NCBI GenBank assembly: GCA_945868575.1
Contig: CAMBMH010000024.1
Location: 1-33,393 of the forward strand
Direction: 5' to 3'
Source of the DNA: Singulisphaera sp. GP187
GTDB taxonomy: Bacteria; Planctomycetota; Planctomycetia; Gemmatales; Gemmataceae
Length of the DNA stretch: 33,393 nt
Part shown: positions 23,451 through 32,468 of the stretch, piece by piece
Numbering within the stretch: the first letter of the stretch is position 1
Layout of the letters: every line of letters begins with the position of its first letter
Notes under the pieces: generated by a model
Databases searched by the model: none
Told to the model about the DNA's origin: nothing
Seen by the model: only the letters and a program-made list of their open reading frames with translations
Made by a program: the position numbers and the translations under genes

Positions 23451-25613
23451 CTAACGGGAATCGAGAATCCCCACATCGATATATTGACCGCCTGTTTTTT
23501 GATGACAATGAACGGCTAGGCAATTGGTGCCATTACGGATCGCTTGAATCGCCGCATCACTTATTGGCAAATCCACATAGCCACTGGTCCAGCGATTGGC
23601 CCGGGCGGCAAGGACTCCGTTGATGTAAATTTCCACATCCTCATCATGGTGCAATCGCAAGATTGGTTTCGAAGGTTTTCCATTTGGGTTGTTTGACAGG
23701 TTGGCGGTGAATTCCCGGCGAAGCCAGATGTCGGATGATCGCCAATCCGTTCGGATGATGCCTCCGGGTGTTCCGATCGATCCAAAGCCGGCGGGGCCAA
23801 CTTGCCAGTCCTTGTCGTTGAAATCGGACTTCATCCAGTCGCTGTCGGGGGACTTTTGGGTATAGCGCCAAAGAACCGGATTGCGTTCCCCTGTCGCGGC
23901 AATGACCGTTCGTTTGGTGGGAGTGGGATCCGCCTTGGTCAGGTCGAGCCAGCGGATAATACCATCATCGAATCCGAGGATGAGCAGCTCACCATCGGAA
24001 TTTTCGGCGAACGAAACGATCCGTCCCGGGGCCTGGCCCAATTCCACGCATTGAACCAGTTTTCGATTGTTTTCGCGAAGGCCCCAGGTGCGGCGGGATT
24101 CAAAATCGCCAAACAGATACCACCCCTCGAATTGCGGCGACCGTTTGCCACGGTAGACATGTCCACCCGTTACAGAGACCCCCAAACTCCGTGGATAGCT
24201 GACGATGGGGGGGACGAATTTGGTATCCTTCGAGCGAAACTGGTTGGAGAATTCCGCGAAGCCTTCATACACATTCCAACCATGATTCTCCCCCTTGCGG
24301 ACAATCGCGATTTCCTCGAATCGATCCTGCCCCACATCGCCGACCCACAAGTCTTTGGTCTTGGAATCGAAGCTGATTCGCCAGGGTTCCCTAAAGCCGA
24401 GGGCCCAAATTTCTTTTCTGGCGGTGGAGTGTTCGAGGAAGGGGTTGTCCTCAGGGATCCGGTAGGGGAGGTCCTTGTCCTTCCCATTGATATCCACCCG
24501 CAGGATCTTTCCCAACAAGGTTTTCAGGTCTTGTCCGTGACCTTCGGGATCGCGCTGGGGACCGGAATCCCCCATGCCGACATAGAGCATGGAATCAGGC
24601 CCAAAGGCAATGCTTCCGCCATTGTGATCCTGGGTCGATCCGATGATCCGGAAAATTTCACGAGGCGACACCAGTTCACATACGGTTTGGGAATTGGTGG
24701 ACCATTGTCTTTCCTCGACGATGGTGGTGATTCGCCCTTTGTCGTTGATCTGATATTTGAGAAACACCCGTGGATCTTTGGGAAAGCGTGGATGCAACAC
24801 AAAACCAAGCAAGCCTGTTGCGCCACCGACCCGAACCTGGGAGGAGATATCCAGCAAAAGTTCTTTGGAGCCTGATGGTTTCGAGATGCGCCAACATTTT
24901 CCGCCTTGCTCCGCCACGACAAATTGGTCGGGGTTGTTGGGAAGGGGAACCATGGCGACCGGATGATCAAACCATATTTCCGAGGGGAAAAAGGGCTTGA
25001 AGGCAACCGGTTTGCGCGCCAGGGGAACATCGTCAAGGAAACCGGCGGAATGGACCGGCAGGCCGACAGAAGCCCGGAGAGATTCGAGATAGGCAATAAG
25101 GTCGACAAATTCTTCGGGTGGGATCGTGGTATGAATGCCCTCGGGCATTAACGAAATCGTCCCCTGGCGTTGTTCGGCGATGTCTCCATGGGGAACGCGG
25201 ACGATTCGGGATTCTGTGGTTTTTAGTTCGACAAACCGGTCGGTCACCCTTTGCAGCACACCGCTAAAGATCTGGCCGGAATCGGTTGCAACGAGTGTGG
25301 TTCCGTAGCCATCCGCGATCATTTTGGATGGTTCCAGAACGGATTCTACCAATCTTTTGCGATCATATTTGAATCCGATGCTGGCGAGATCGGGACCCAC
25401 CCCTGTGCGTGAACCATCGACGGAGTGGCAAACGATACAACCGGCTTTTTGCCGATTTTCAAACACCACTTTTCCGCGAACCTGGTCCCCAATCGATGAA
25501 TCGGCAAGTTTTTGATAGGCGCCGATAGTTCGTTCAGGAGTTTGGGCAAACGCAATACCGTCCCCAAAACCAGCCAGAATTCCCCACGCAACCCATGCCC
25601 CGAATGGTTTCAT
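23451..25613 (-). CDS. Cytochrome c / sugar dehydrogenase-like propeller / jelly-roll protein
   Basis: A 720-residue exported protein built from three modules. After a signal (MKPFGAWVAWGILAGFGDG), a PVC-type haem domain carries CIVCH at 59-63 and ends in ISLMPEGIHTTIPPEEFVDLI. A six-bladed propeller of the glucose/sorbosone dehydrogenase family follows: NPDQFVVAEQGG, GLLGFVLHPRFP, GSIAFGPDSMLYVGMGDSG, HGWNVYEG. The last ~150 residues are a galactose-binding-like jelly roll (DIWLRREFTANL, DEDVEIYINGVLAA). The ATG at 25613 is chosen because an AAAGG lies nine bases upstream and the signal begins there; an in-frame upstream start at 25667 has neither. It is the last gene after DUF1501 and DUF1549/1553 in the same direction. 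It is likely a periplasmic quinoprotein passing electrons to its own haem. Confidence 0.9.
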   Translation of the reverse strand: MKPFGAWVAWGILAGFGDGIAFAQTPERTIGAYQKLADSSIGDQVRGKVVFENRQKAGCIVCHSVDGSRTGVGPDLASIGFKYDRKRLVESVLEPSKMIADGYGTTLVATDSGQIFSGVLQRVTDRFVELKTTESRIVRVPHGDIAEQRQGTISLMPEGIHTTIPPEEFVDLIAYLESLRASVGLPVHSAGFLDDVPLARKPVAFKPFFPSEIWFDHPVAMVPLPNNPDQFVVAEQGGKCWRISKPSGSKELLLDISSQVRVGGATGLLGFVLHPRFPKDPRVFLKYQINDKGRITTIVEERQWSTNSQTVCELVSPREIFRIIGSTQDHNGGSIAFGPDSMLYVGMGDSGPQRDPEGHGQDLKTLLGKILRVDINGKDKDLPYRIPEDNPFLEHSTARKEIWALGFREPWRISFDSKTKDLWVGDVGQDRFEEIAIVRKGENHGWNVYEGFAEFSNQFRSKDTKFVPPIVSYPRSLGVSVTGGHVYRGKRSPQFEGWYLFGDFESRRTWGLRENNRKLVQCVELGQAPGRIVSFAENSDGELLILGFDDGIIRWLDLTKADPTPTKRTVIAATGERNPVLWRYTQKSPDSDWMKSDFNDKDWQVGPAGFGSIGTPGGIIRTDWRSSDIWLRREFTANLSNNPNGKPSKPILRLHHDEDVEIYINGVLAARANRWTSGYVDLPISDAAIQAIRNGTNCLAVHCHQKTGGQYIDVGILDSR

Positions 25614-25788
25614 CAATAGCGCCTTTGGACTTTCCTTGCCTGTCTGATGCAAATCGCATTCTAACATTGTCGAGGGAGTTCAGGCGGGGAACCATGCAGA
25701 ATGGAAGATTTGGACCTGGAAAAAATCCAAGTCTTTTGCGGGTTTGTTGGTTTTGCAGGAATACCCCCGGAAATTTCCGGGGCCATCA

Positions 25789-28293
25789 TTACCTGATAAA
25801 AGCAAATTCCTTGGTGTTGATCAGAGCCCAGAGGATGTTTTCGTAGGCGAGTTTGGGAGTCTTTTCGTTTTCCCTGATGTGTTCGAGGGCGGCGGCAAGT
25901 TTCTTTGCATCGGGTTCATGCCCCAGGGCCCAAAGGAATAGTTCGCGGACCTTTTGGTCGGCGGGTCGGGGATCCTTTGCCAGGAGATCCGCACGCGATC
26001 CGATGCGGCTTAGCCGTGTCTGGACCTCATCGGAGTTGAGCATGTGCAGGATTTGCGCGAGGTTGGCATCGCCGATCCGTTCGCATTCACAGGCGCTTTG
26101 GCGTTGGGGACGACCGAACACATCCAGGAAGTACGATTGGTACGACTCATCGGGCAACATGATCGCACGGCGCGGAGCGTGGGCATCGGTGGGAAGGCCG
26201 TTGAAAGTCGCGGGGCTTCCCGTGACCAGGCAAACCGCATCCAGCATCACTTCCGCCGACATGCGGCGGGGGTAGTGTCTCGCGAACGATTGCTTGTCGT
26301 CTTCGTTGTCTTTGGTGGGATCGCTGGAAAGCCTGTACGCGGCGCTGGTGACCATTTGGCGGATGGTGTGCCTGAGGCTCCATTTGTTGGCGATCAGATC
26401 TTTTGCCAAAGCATCCAGTAGTTCGGGATTGCTGGGCGGATTGGTCACGCGGAAGTCGTCGATCGGGTCCACGATTCCCCGGGTGAAGAAATAGGACCAA
26501 TAGCGATTGACCACCGCTTTGGCGACGAACGGATTTTCGGGGGCGACCATCCAGTCGACAAGTTGCTGTCTTGGATCAAGATCGGGGTCGGTTTCGACAG
26601 GGGGGGAATCGAGCGGTTTTGGGTCGGCGACCTTGTTGGTCCGCTTGTTGATCACCGATCCGGTGTTTCGCAGATAGACGATTTGGCGGATCTGGTTATT
26701 GTTTTGGAGGAATTGCCCGGGGATAGGGGAGGACTTTCGGGCGACACGGCCAAAAAAAGCCGCCATGCCCCAGTAGTCGTCCTGGCTCCATTTTTCAAAC
26801 GGGTGATGGTGACACTGGGCGCACTGAAGGCGGCTTCCCAGGAACACCTGCGACATGTTGTCGACAAATTGATCCGGACTGAGCAGATCCTTGTACCAGA
26901 CCACAGGTGGACAGTTGGCCTCCTCACCCCTGGCGGTGACAATCTCCCTGAGGAATTTGTCGTAGGGCTTGTCCGTCGCGATCGATTCCTTGATCCAGTC
27001 ATAAAAAAGGAAGGTGCCCCGGGCCCGTTCGATCTGATTGCCCCGTTTGACCCGGAGAATATCGGACCATTTTTGGGCGAAAAAGGCGGAATGTTCCTCG
27101 GAGACAAGCAGATTGTCGACCACTTTGCCATCACGGTCGGGGGATTTGTCGGAAAGGAAAGCGTTCAAATCCGCCGGAGTCGGAAGGCTTCCCGTCAGGT
27201 CCAGATAAACACGGCGCAACCATTCCTCGTCCCGGGCGGCGGGCGAAGGTGCGATGTTCATCTTGTTCCACTGTTTTTGAAGCTCCTTGTCGATGAAGTT
27301 TTTGGGGGCAAATGCATATTTTGGAACAGCGTTTTCCATCGGAACAGATCCCCGGAAAACGACAACCTGCCCCTGATAGCGGGCCATGATACCCGCCTCG
27401 CCTGTCTGTGAGTGGGTGCGGACCAGGCCATCGACATCGACCGAGGCGATTTCGGGCTGGTTCGATTCGTATTGGACCCGGCGGGTGATATCGCGAACGG
27501 ATTTGTCGGAGTATTTGCCTACAACACGGATCTGTTGGCGTGATTTTCTTGAGAGAAGCTGTTCCGTAGGGCGCACTTCGATCGAGACAAGAGTCGGATC
27601 GTTTTTTGATCCCCAGTTGACGCCCGAAACGATCCAGCGGCGCAGGAGCTTGTATTCATCGGATTCGGGGTCGATTTTTTTGCCTCCCCCATGGCCCACG
27701 GCGCCTGTGGCTTTGAGCAATAGTGGGCTCTTTTCCGGTGCTGAGGGGCTCACGCGGCGGCCGCGACCCTCCTTGACGATGTTGGTGTAGTCGAATTCGG
27801 GGTCAAAACCCAAAAGAGACAGGCGAAAGCCGTTTTGGCCGCTGATTTTTCCGTGGCAACCACCCGCATTGCAGCCAAATTTGGTGAGGACAGGGACAAT
27901 CTCGTTCGCGAAACTGATTGGTTTGGAATCTTCGAAGTCGGCCACCGAAACCGGGATTTCCGCGCTGCCTGAGGCGGTTTCCACCTTCAGGGTGGTGAAT
28001 CCATTGGCGAGCGGAGTGATACGACCCTTTGGGCTGACCCGCGCGATTTTGGGATTGGCGATGGTGAAATTGGCGACCGGGATCAGGTCGGCCAAACGCC
28101 CGGACCCGTCTTTTGCCGTTAGGACAATTTGCGTGGAGGAATCGGATCCGGAAAGGGAAACCGCGGGGGGATCGACCGAGAGTCTTGAGGGAGGCGCAGG
28201 TGCGGCAAAGCCGCTGGCCGCGACGAGCGAGAATGGCTCAATCGGGCAAAGAAGAATCGGCAGCACACAAAAACAAAGCGCGCGCAAGGACAT
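25789..28293 (-). CDS. Ig-like/DUF1549/DUF1553 haem-binding protein
   Basis: An 834-residue exported protein. The signal peptide begins MSLRALCFCVLPILL; the ATG at 28293 is used because an upstream in-frame start at 28380 adds 29 residues unlike a signal. Modules in order: a BIG2-like Ig domain (LSVDPPAVSLSG ... FTTLKVETASGSAEIPV), a haem region with CNAGGCH at 141-147, spaced CX4CH instead of CX2CH, a second BIG2-like domain (VRPTEQLLSRKSRQQIRV), then DUF1549 (VYLDLTGSLPTPADL, LQCAQCHHHPF) and DUF1553 (MVAPENPFVAKAVVNRYW, WSLRHTIRQMVTSAAYRL). It follows the DUF1501 gene by 58 bases and precedes the sugar dehydrogenase-like gene, so the three probably act together at the cell envelope. Confidence 0.92.
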   Translation of the reverse strand: MSLRALCFCVLPILLCPIEPFSLVAASGFAAPAPPSRLSVDPPAVSLSGSDSSTQIVLTAKDGSGRLADLIPVANFTIANPKIARVSPKGRITPLANGFTTLKVETASGSAEIPVSVADFEDSKPISFANEIVPVLTKFGCNAGGCHGKISGQNGFRLSLLGFDPEFDYTNIVKEGRGRRVSPSAPEKSPLLLKATGAVGHGGGKKIDPESDEYKLLRRWIVSGVNWGSKNDPTLVSIEVRPTEQLLSRKSRQQIRVVGKYSDKSVRDITRRVQYESNQPEIASVDVDGLVRTHSQTGEAGIMARYQGQVVVFRGSVPMENAVPKYAFAPKNFIDKELQKQWNKMNIAPSPAARDEEWLRRVYLDLTGSLPTPADLNAFLSDKSPDRDGKVVDNLLVSEEHSAFFAQKWSDILRVKRGNQIERARGTFLFYDWIKESIATDKPYDKFLREIVTARGEEANCPPVVWYKDLLSPDQFVDNMSQVFLGSRLQCAQCHHHPFEKWSQDDYWGMAAFFGRVARKSSPIPGQFLQNNNQIRQIVYLRNTGSVINKRTNKVADPKPLDSPPVETDPDLDPRQQLVDWMVAPENPFVAKAVVNRYWSYFFTRGIVDPIDDFRVTNPPSNPELLDALAKDLIANKWSLRHTIRQMVTSAAYRLSSDPTKDNEDDKQSFARHYPRRMSAEVMLDAVCLVTGSPATFNGLPTDAHAPRRAIMLPDESYQSYFLDVFGRPQRQSACECERIGDANLAQILHMLNSDEVQTRLSRIGSRADLLAKDPRPADQKVRELFLWALGHEPDAKKLAAALEHIRENEKTPKLAYENILWALINTKEFAFIR

Positions 28294-28351
28294 AGCAAAG
28301 GTTCCCCCGGACCGCAGGGAGATTTCAGCCCGGCGGCCCAGCCGAGAAATA

Positions 28352-29656
28352 TCAGCCCAAAAGTTCGGTGATAGGCTCACGATCCGTGAGGATGTGTTGC
28401 GGACGACCGAAGGTGTCCATGAAGGTCATTCCGGGGTCGATACCCAAAGCGTGGTAGACCGTTGACAGGACGCGCTGGACCGGGTAGCCCCGCTCCTTGG
28501 GTTTCTCCGCATTGGAGTTGGTCGCGCCGACCACCTGACCGGTTCGCAAGCCACCACCTGCAAGAAGCGCGTTCATCGCGGTGGGCCAGTGATCGCGGCC
28601 AGCTGTGCCGTTGATCTTGGGAGTGCGACCAAATTCGCCCCAAACCACAATGGCAACCTCATCGAGCATTCCACGCTCCTTGAGGTCGTCCACAAGATTG
28701 GCGAGGGCACGATCCAGAACGGGGAGTTGGCGTTTGAGCTGACCAAAGTTGTTGGCGTGGGTGTCCCAGCCTCCATAGGAGAGGGTCACACAGCCAACGC
28801 CCGACTCGATAAGCCGGCGGGCGGTGAGGAAGTTTTCGACGCCCTTGTACGATTCACGCACTTTGGCGTCTTCCTTGCCCAGGTCGAGTGCTTTGCGCAC
28901 CGTTCCCGAGGAGACGATCTCAAAGGCGCGGCTGGTGAACTGGTCGATGCCGTTGGCGGTGCCGGTGGTGTCGGATTCCTTGCGGAAGTCGTCAAATTGA
29001 TTAAGCAAGCCACGGCGCTTGTTGAGTCGGTCGCCTGTGTTTGCTTGGGTCGGCTTCAAGTTGGCGACGCCGGGGCCTTCCGGGGTGAAAGGGCGATGGG
29101 CCACGCCCAGATAACCGGGTTCGGTCCCTTTACTGGATCCGCGAAGGCTGACGAACGGGGGGATGCCGTCCTCGGACATCCCGCGCAGTTTGGAAACGAC
29201 CGAACCGAAGTTGGGGTGGTTCATGACCCGGTTTTCGATGTCGGAATAGCCGCTCATAACCAGGGAGTCGGAATGTTCGTTGACGCTGACCACACCCCGA
29301 ACGGCGGCGAAGTTCTGGAACATCGCGGCCTGTTTTGTGAAAAGCTCGTTGATTCGGATTCCCGGGATGCTGGTTTCGGCGCCCAAGAATTCGCCCCGGA
29401 TTTCGGAGGGAGCGTCTGGCTTGGGATCCCACATGTCAATGTGCGAGGGGCCACCAGGCAGATACACAAAGATCGCCGACTTGGCTTTGGACGATTTTTT
29501 GGAGTTGGTTCCGGATGCCTGTGCCTTGAGGAGGTCGGTAAGCCCCAGCGATCCCGCACCCACACCCAGGGCGCCGATTCTCAGGAAATCGCGGCGGGTG
29601 CCTAGATCACAAAACCTGCCAGCGCGACCGAGACCTTGACCGAGCATGGTGAACAT
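28352..29656 (-). CDS. DUF1501 family exported protein
   Basis: A 434-residue DUF1501 protein and the second of this family in the window. A twin-arginine motif (TRRDFLRIGALGVG) indicates Tat export. Family landmarks are IFVYLPGGPSHIDMWDPKP, NEHSDSLVMSGY, LSYGGWDTHANNFG, VVWGEFGRTPKINGTAGRDHWP and the terminal VYHALGIDPGMTF. The ATG at 29656 has GGAG nine bases upstream; an upstream in-frame start at 29716 lacks a good site. It is the first gene of a three-gene unit with DUF1549/DUF1553 and the sugar dehydrogenase-like protein. It diverges from ispE across a 236-base gap. Sulfatase-like chemistry is the usual guess for the family and is not proven. Confidence 0.93.
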   Translation of the reverse strand: MFTMLGQGLGRAGRFCDLGTRRDFLRIGALGVGAGSLGLTDLLKAQASGTNSKKSSKAKSAIFVYLPGGPSHIDMWDPKPDAPSEIRGEFLGAETSIPGIRINELFTKQAAMFQNFAAVRGVVSVNEHSDSLVMSGYSDIENRVMNHPNFGSVVSKLRGMSEDGIPPFVSLRGSSKGTEPGYLGVAHRPFTPEGPGVANLKPTQANTGDRLNKRRGLLNQFDDFRKESDTTGTANGIDQFTSRAFEIVSSGTVRKALDLGKEDAKVRESYKGVENFLTARRLIESGVGCVTLSYGGWDTHANNFGQLKRQLPVLDRALANLVDDLKERGMLDEVAIVVWGEFGRTPKINGTAGRDHWPTAMNALLAGGGLRTGQVVGATNSNAEKPKERGYPVQRVLSTVYHALGIDPGMTFMDTFGRPQHILTDREPITELLG

Positions 29657-29892
29657 TGGGGGTGACTCCCGAAAAAATTGGGGACGGGGAGGGTGGGTGT
29701 GAAAAAACAATCCCACTAACCCATGTTTAACTTAACCCGATTGGATCATCAAGGTTCCGATTCTTTTGAACTTTTTTTCGAACCCCTTTGGACTAGACCA
29801 AAGTGATAGTCTTTTCCTTTTGGTGCCGGTGTCCGCATCTGCACGAAAAGGTCAAGGTTTTTCCGGCCAGATTCAAAGACCGAGTCCCCCTA

Positions 29893-30795
29893 ATGAAGTT
29901 TTCCCAACTGGGCCACCAGATCCAGGTATTTGCCCCCGCCAAGGTGAATTTGTTCCTGGAAATCGTTTCCAAGCGGCCGGACGGGTACCACAATCTCGAA
30001 AGCTTAATGGCGCAAGTCTCGTTGTGGGATACACTTGTGTTCGAGAAAGCCCCGGATGGGGAGCTGTCTCTGGAAATCGACATTCCGGGACTCGATGAGG
30101 GGGAATCGAACCTGATCATCAAGGCGGCCCGGCTTCTTTGGGCCGAAACGGGAAAAAATCCCGGTGCCCGAATGCGCCTCACCAAACGAATCCCGATGGA
30201 AGCAGGTCTGGGAGGCGGGTCGAGCGACGCGGCGGCAGCTCTTTTTGGACTCAATTCCCTTTGGGGTCTCTCACTTACACAAATACAGCTGCAAACTCTT
30301 GGCGCAAGGCTGGGAAGCGATGTGTCTTTCTTTCTTTCGGCCCCGGCGGCCCTTTGCACGGGTAGGGGGGAAATTTGTCAACCGGTTACGGGAGGTCAAC
30401 CGATTTGGCTGGTACTTGTTCAACCCGATTTTGGTCTCTCCACGAAGGAAATCTACGGGGCCTTAAAGGTTCCCCAGAGCCCCCATTCTTCCGAGGCATT
30501 TGTTCATGCCTGGAAACGGGGAATGTTTACGGATATTTGTGCAAGGATTTACAACCGTCTGGAGGAGCCGGCCCTGGCGATTCGCCCGGAGATCGGGTTA
30601 TGGAAATCGCACCTAATTTCGCTTGGGGCTTCGGCTTCGGTCATGACGGGAAGTGGCTCCGTCGTGCTGGGCTTGTTTCCCGATGCCGATTTGGCCTACA
30701 AGGCGACTAGGCGAATTGAAACTGGGGAACCGTCAGGGATGATGGGGAACCCCGGGAGGGTTAGGACGGTGCGGGTGGTGCAAACACTCGCCTGA
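29893..30795 (+). CDS. ispE: 4-diphosphocytidyl-2-C-methyl-D-erythritol kinase
   Basis: A 300-residue GHMP kinase of the MEP isoprenoid pathway; it phosphorylates the 2-hydroxyl of CDP-methylerythritol in the cytoplasm. The substrate motif APAKVNLFLEI holds Lys17, the ATP loop PMEAGLGGGSSDAAA is at 101-115, and the catalytic Asp143 stands in LGSDVSFFL, all in family order. The C-terminal glycine-rich motif is GSGSVVLGLF. The ATG at 29893 is chosen since homology begins there; an in-frame ATG at 29803 would add 30 poorly conserved residues. The spoVG gene follows by 55 bases in the same direction, an order known in Firmicutes, where ispE is near spoVG. Length and motifs are normal. Confidence 0.95.
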   Translation: MKFSQLGHQIQVFAPAKVNLFLEIVSKRPDGYHNLESLMAQVSLWDTLVFEKAPDGELSLEIDIPGLDEGESNLIIKAARLLWAETGKNPGARMRLTKRIPMEAGLGGGSSDAAAALFGLNSLWGLSLTQIQLQTLGARLGSDVSFFLSAPAALCTGRGEICQPVTGGQPIWLVLVQPDFGLSTKEIYGALKVPQSPHSSEAFVHAWKRGMFTDICARIYNRLEEPALAIRPEIGLWKSHLISLGASASVMTGSGSVVLGLFPDADLAYKATRRIETGEPSGMMGNPGRVRTVRVVQTLA

Positions 30796-30850
30796 CTCCC
30801 AACCCGGAACTTCGCCAGGCATCAATGAGGTTCCAGGGAGGGTCGGCGCC

Positions 30851-31420
30851 GTGAACATCACAGAGGTCCGGGTAAAGCTTGTCGACGAGAATGGCGAAAA
30901 CGAGCGCCTCTTGGGATTCTGTTCGATCACATTCGACAATGCGTTTGTCGTGCGCGATCTCAAAATCATTGGTGGCCCCAAAGGCTATTTCGTTGCGATG
31001 CCCAGCCGCAAGCTGATGGACCGTTGTCTCGGTTGCGGATTCAAAAATCAGATGCGGGCCCGTTTTTGCAACGCCTGTGGCGGTCGTCTTGATGAAAATC
31101 GTGGGCTCCGGGTTGCCGAGGGTCGTCCTAAACTTCACGCCGACATTGCCCACCCAATCCATGCGGGATGTCGCGAACAGATCCAACAATCCGTCATTGA
31201 TGCGTTTCTGCTTGAACGGGAAAAAGCGAAGCTTCCCGGTTACGTCTCCAACTACGATGACATCGACCACGATTTCGAACCCGCCCACTTTGGTGGTGCG
31301 GAAAGTGAATTCAATCGCCCCAGTCGTGGCCATTCCGCCCCTGCGGCTCCCCGTGGTGGCGCAAGCACCTTCCGCAGTCAGGGAGCCCGTCAGGTGGGCT
31401 ACCGATTTCCAGCAGAATAA
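30851..31420 (+). CDS. spoVG: SpoVG-like RNA-binding regulator with inserted zinc ribbon
   Basis: A 189-residue protein. Residues 1-53 and 96-125 make up the SpoVG fold (EVRVKLV, ITFDNAFVVRDLKII, YFVAMPSRK, then DIAHPIHAGCREQIQQSVIDAF). A zinc ribbon interrupts it: CLGC at 59-62 and CNAC at 73-76, four cysteines in CxxC-x10-CxxC. The last ~40 residues are Gly/Ser/Arg/Pro-rich and probably disordered. SpoVG proteins in Firmicutes and spirochaetes bind nucleic acid and adjust gene expression; the added ribbon and Arg/Gly tail would extend such binding. The start is GTG at 30851 with GGGAGGG eight bases upstream. It directly follows ispE, so the two are probably cotranscribed. Sporulation is not implied in a planctomycete. 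Confidence 0.9.
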   Translation: MNITEVRVKLVDENGENERLLGFCSITFDNAFVVRDLKIIGGPKGYFVAMPSRKLMDRCLGCGFKNQMRARFCNACGGRLDENRGLRVAEGRPKLHADIAHPIHAGCREQIQQSVIDAFLLEREKAKLPGYVSNYDDIDHDFEPAHFGGAESEFNRPSRGHSAPAAPRGGASTFRSQGARQVGYRFPAE

Positions 31421-31475
31421 GTGGAATTGCGGATTTTCCGGCTGACCTGTTTTTCTGGACAATACCGACCCAAAA

Positions 31476-32267
31476 ATGAAAAACTCACAGATCACTCTGT
31501 TGGCGCTTTTGGGTGTTGCGGCGGTTATGTTTGGGGCGCTTTTGTATTTTGGCCGCAAAGATGCGGATCCAGACGCCCCAAAGTCCGTCAAAGATTCCAA
31601 AGGGCTAAATTCCGCCAGCGACTTTTTCAGTCGAGCCAAAACCGAACTCAAATCAGGCGATCTCAAAGGCGCACTTAGCGACTTTGAGGAGACGACGAAG
31701 CGGGACCCGGGATTCTTTCCCGCCTGGGTTTCCCAGGCCGAGATCCATTCGCAGGAAGGCGATCTTTCCAAAGCCGAGGCGTGCTATTCCAAAGCAATCG
31801 AACTGGAGCCCAAATCCTCGCCTGCGCTTGCCAATCGCGCCACTTTGAGAATCAGTCTTGGTCGCCCGGATGAGGGGCTAAAGGACCTGGACCAGGCCAT
31901 CGTCGCGGAGCCCGATTTCGTGTTTGCCCGGATGACCCGTGGACTTCTCCTTTCCGATCGGGGAAAACTCGATTTGGCGATCTCCGACTTTGACGCGGCG
32001 ATCAAAGCCGATTCTGCTATTGCGGATGGGTATCTTGCCCGGGGTTTGGCCAAAAAAGCCAAGGGGGATCTTGATGGGGCGGAAAAGGATATTCGCAAAG
32101 CCGCGACCCTGAAACCCTCAGATTTCACGATGCAGGCCAATCTGGCCCTGATCCTTGCAAAGCGAGGCAACAAAGCCGAATCCGAACAAGCGATTTCCGA
32201 TGCCGCCAAAATCAATCCTCAAGGTGAAAAAGCTCTCCGGGCCAATGTCCAAAAAGAAAAGAAGTAG
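31476..32267 (+). CDS. Membrane-anchored TPR-repeat protein
   Basis: A 263-residue protein. One N-terminal helix (LLALLGVAAVMFGALLYFG) anchors it in the membrane with the rest outside the cytoplasm. From about residue 45 there are roughly six tetratricopeptide repeats, for example AKTELKSGDLKGALSDFEE, AEACYSKAIELEPKSSPALA, AISDFDAAIKADSAIADGYL and AEKDIRKAATLKPSDFTMQA. TPR arrays bind partner proteins or peptides; the partner is unknown. It lies 55 bases after spoVG in the same direction and may be read from the same transcript. There are no catalytic motifs. Confidence 0.9.
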   Translation: MKNSQITLLALLGVAAVMFGALLYFGRKDADPDAPKSVKDSKGLNSASDFFSRAKTELKSGDLKGALSDFEETTKRDPGFFPAWVSQAEIHSQEGDLSKAEACYSKAIELEPKSSPALANRATLRISLGRPDEGLKDLDQAIVAEPDFVFARMTRGLLLSDRGKLDLAISDFDAAIKADSAIADGYLARGLAKKAKGDLDGAEKDIRKAATLKPSDFTMQANLALILAKRGNKAESEQAISDAAKINPQGEKALRANVQKEKK

Positions 32268-32468
32268 GCGGCTGGTCTGAATCCGTTTTTAGGGTTAACC
32301 AATCAAGTCGTAACAAATCCCTTCAGATCATCTCATAAGTTCCGTTAATTTCGTTTTCCCTTTTTCCTCCTTGGTTTTCGTCGTAATTTGGGGAGGATGA
32401 TCCGGCCCGAAGCTTGTAAATTTCCCAATAGGACCACTCCCGCCGCACCTCCCCCTCGGAGAGAAATC

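Noticed and set aside
23121..23519. Open frame of 132 codons from an ATG at 23121
   Set aside because: The truncated DUF202 similarity lies in a different frame over the same bases, and the tail of this frame runs into the antisense of the next gene.
23802..24875. Plus-strand open frame of 357 codons
   Set aside because: Antisense to the propeller part of the cytochrome/sugar dehydrogenase-like gene; no motif of its own.
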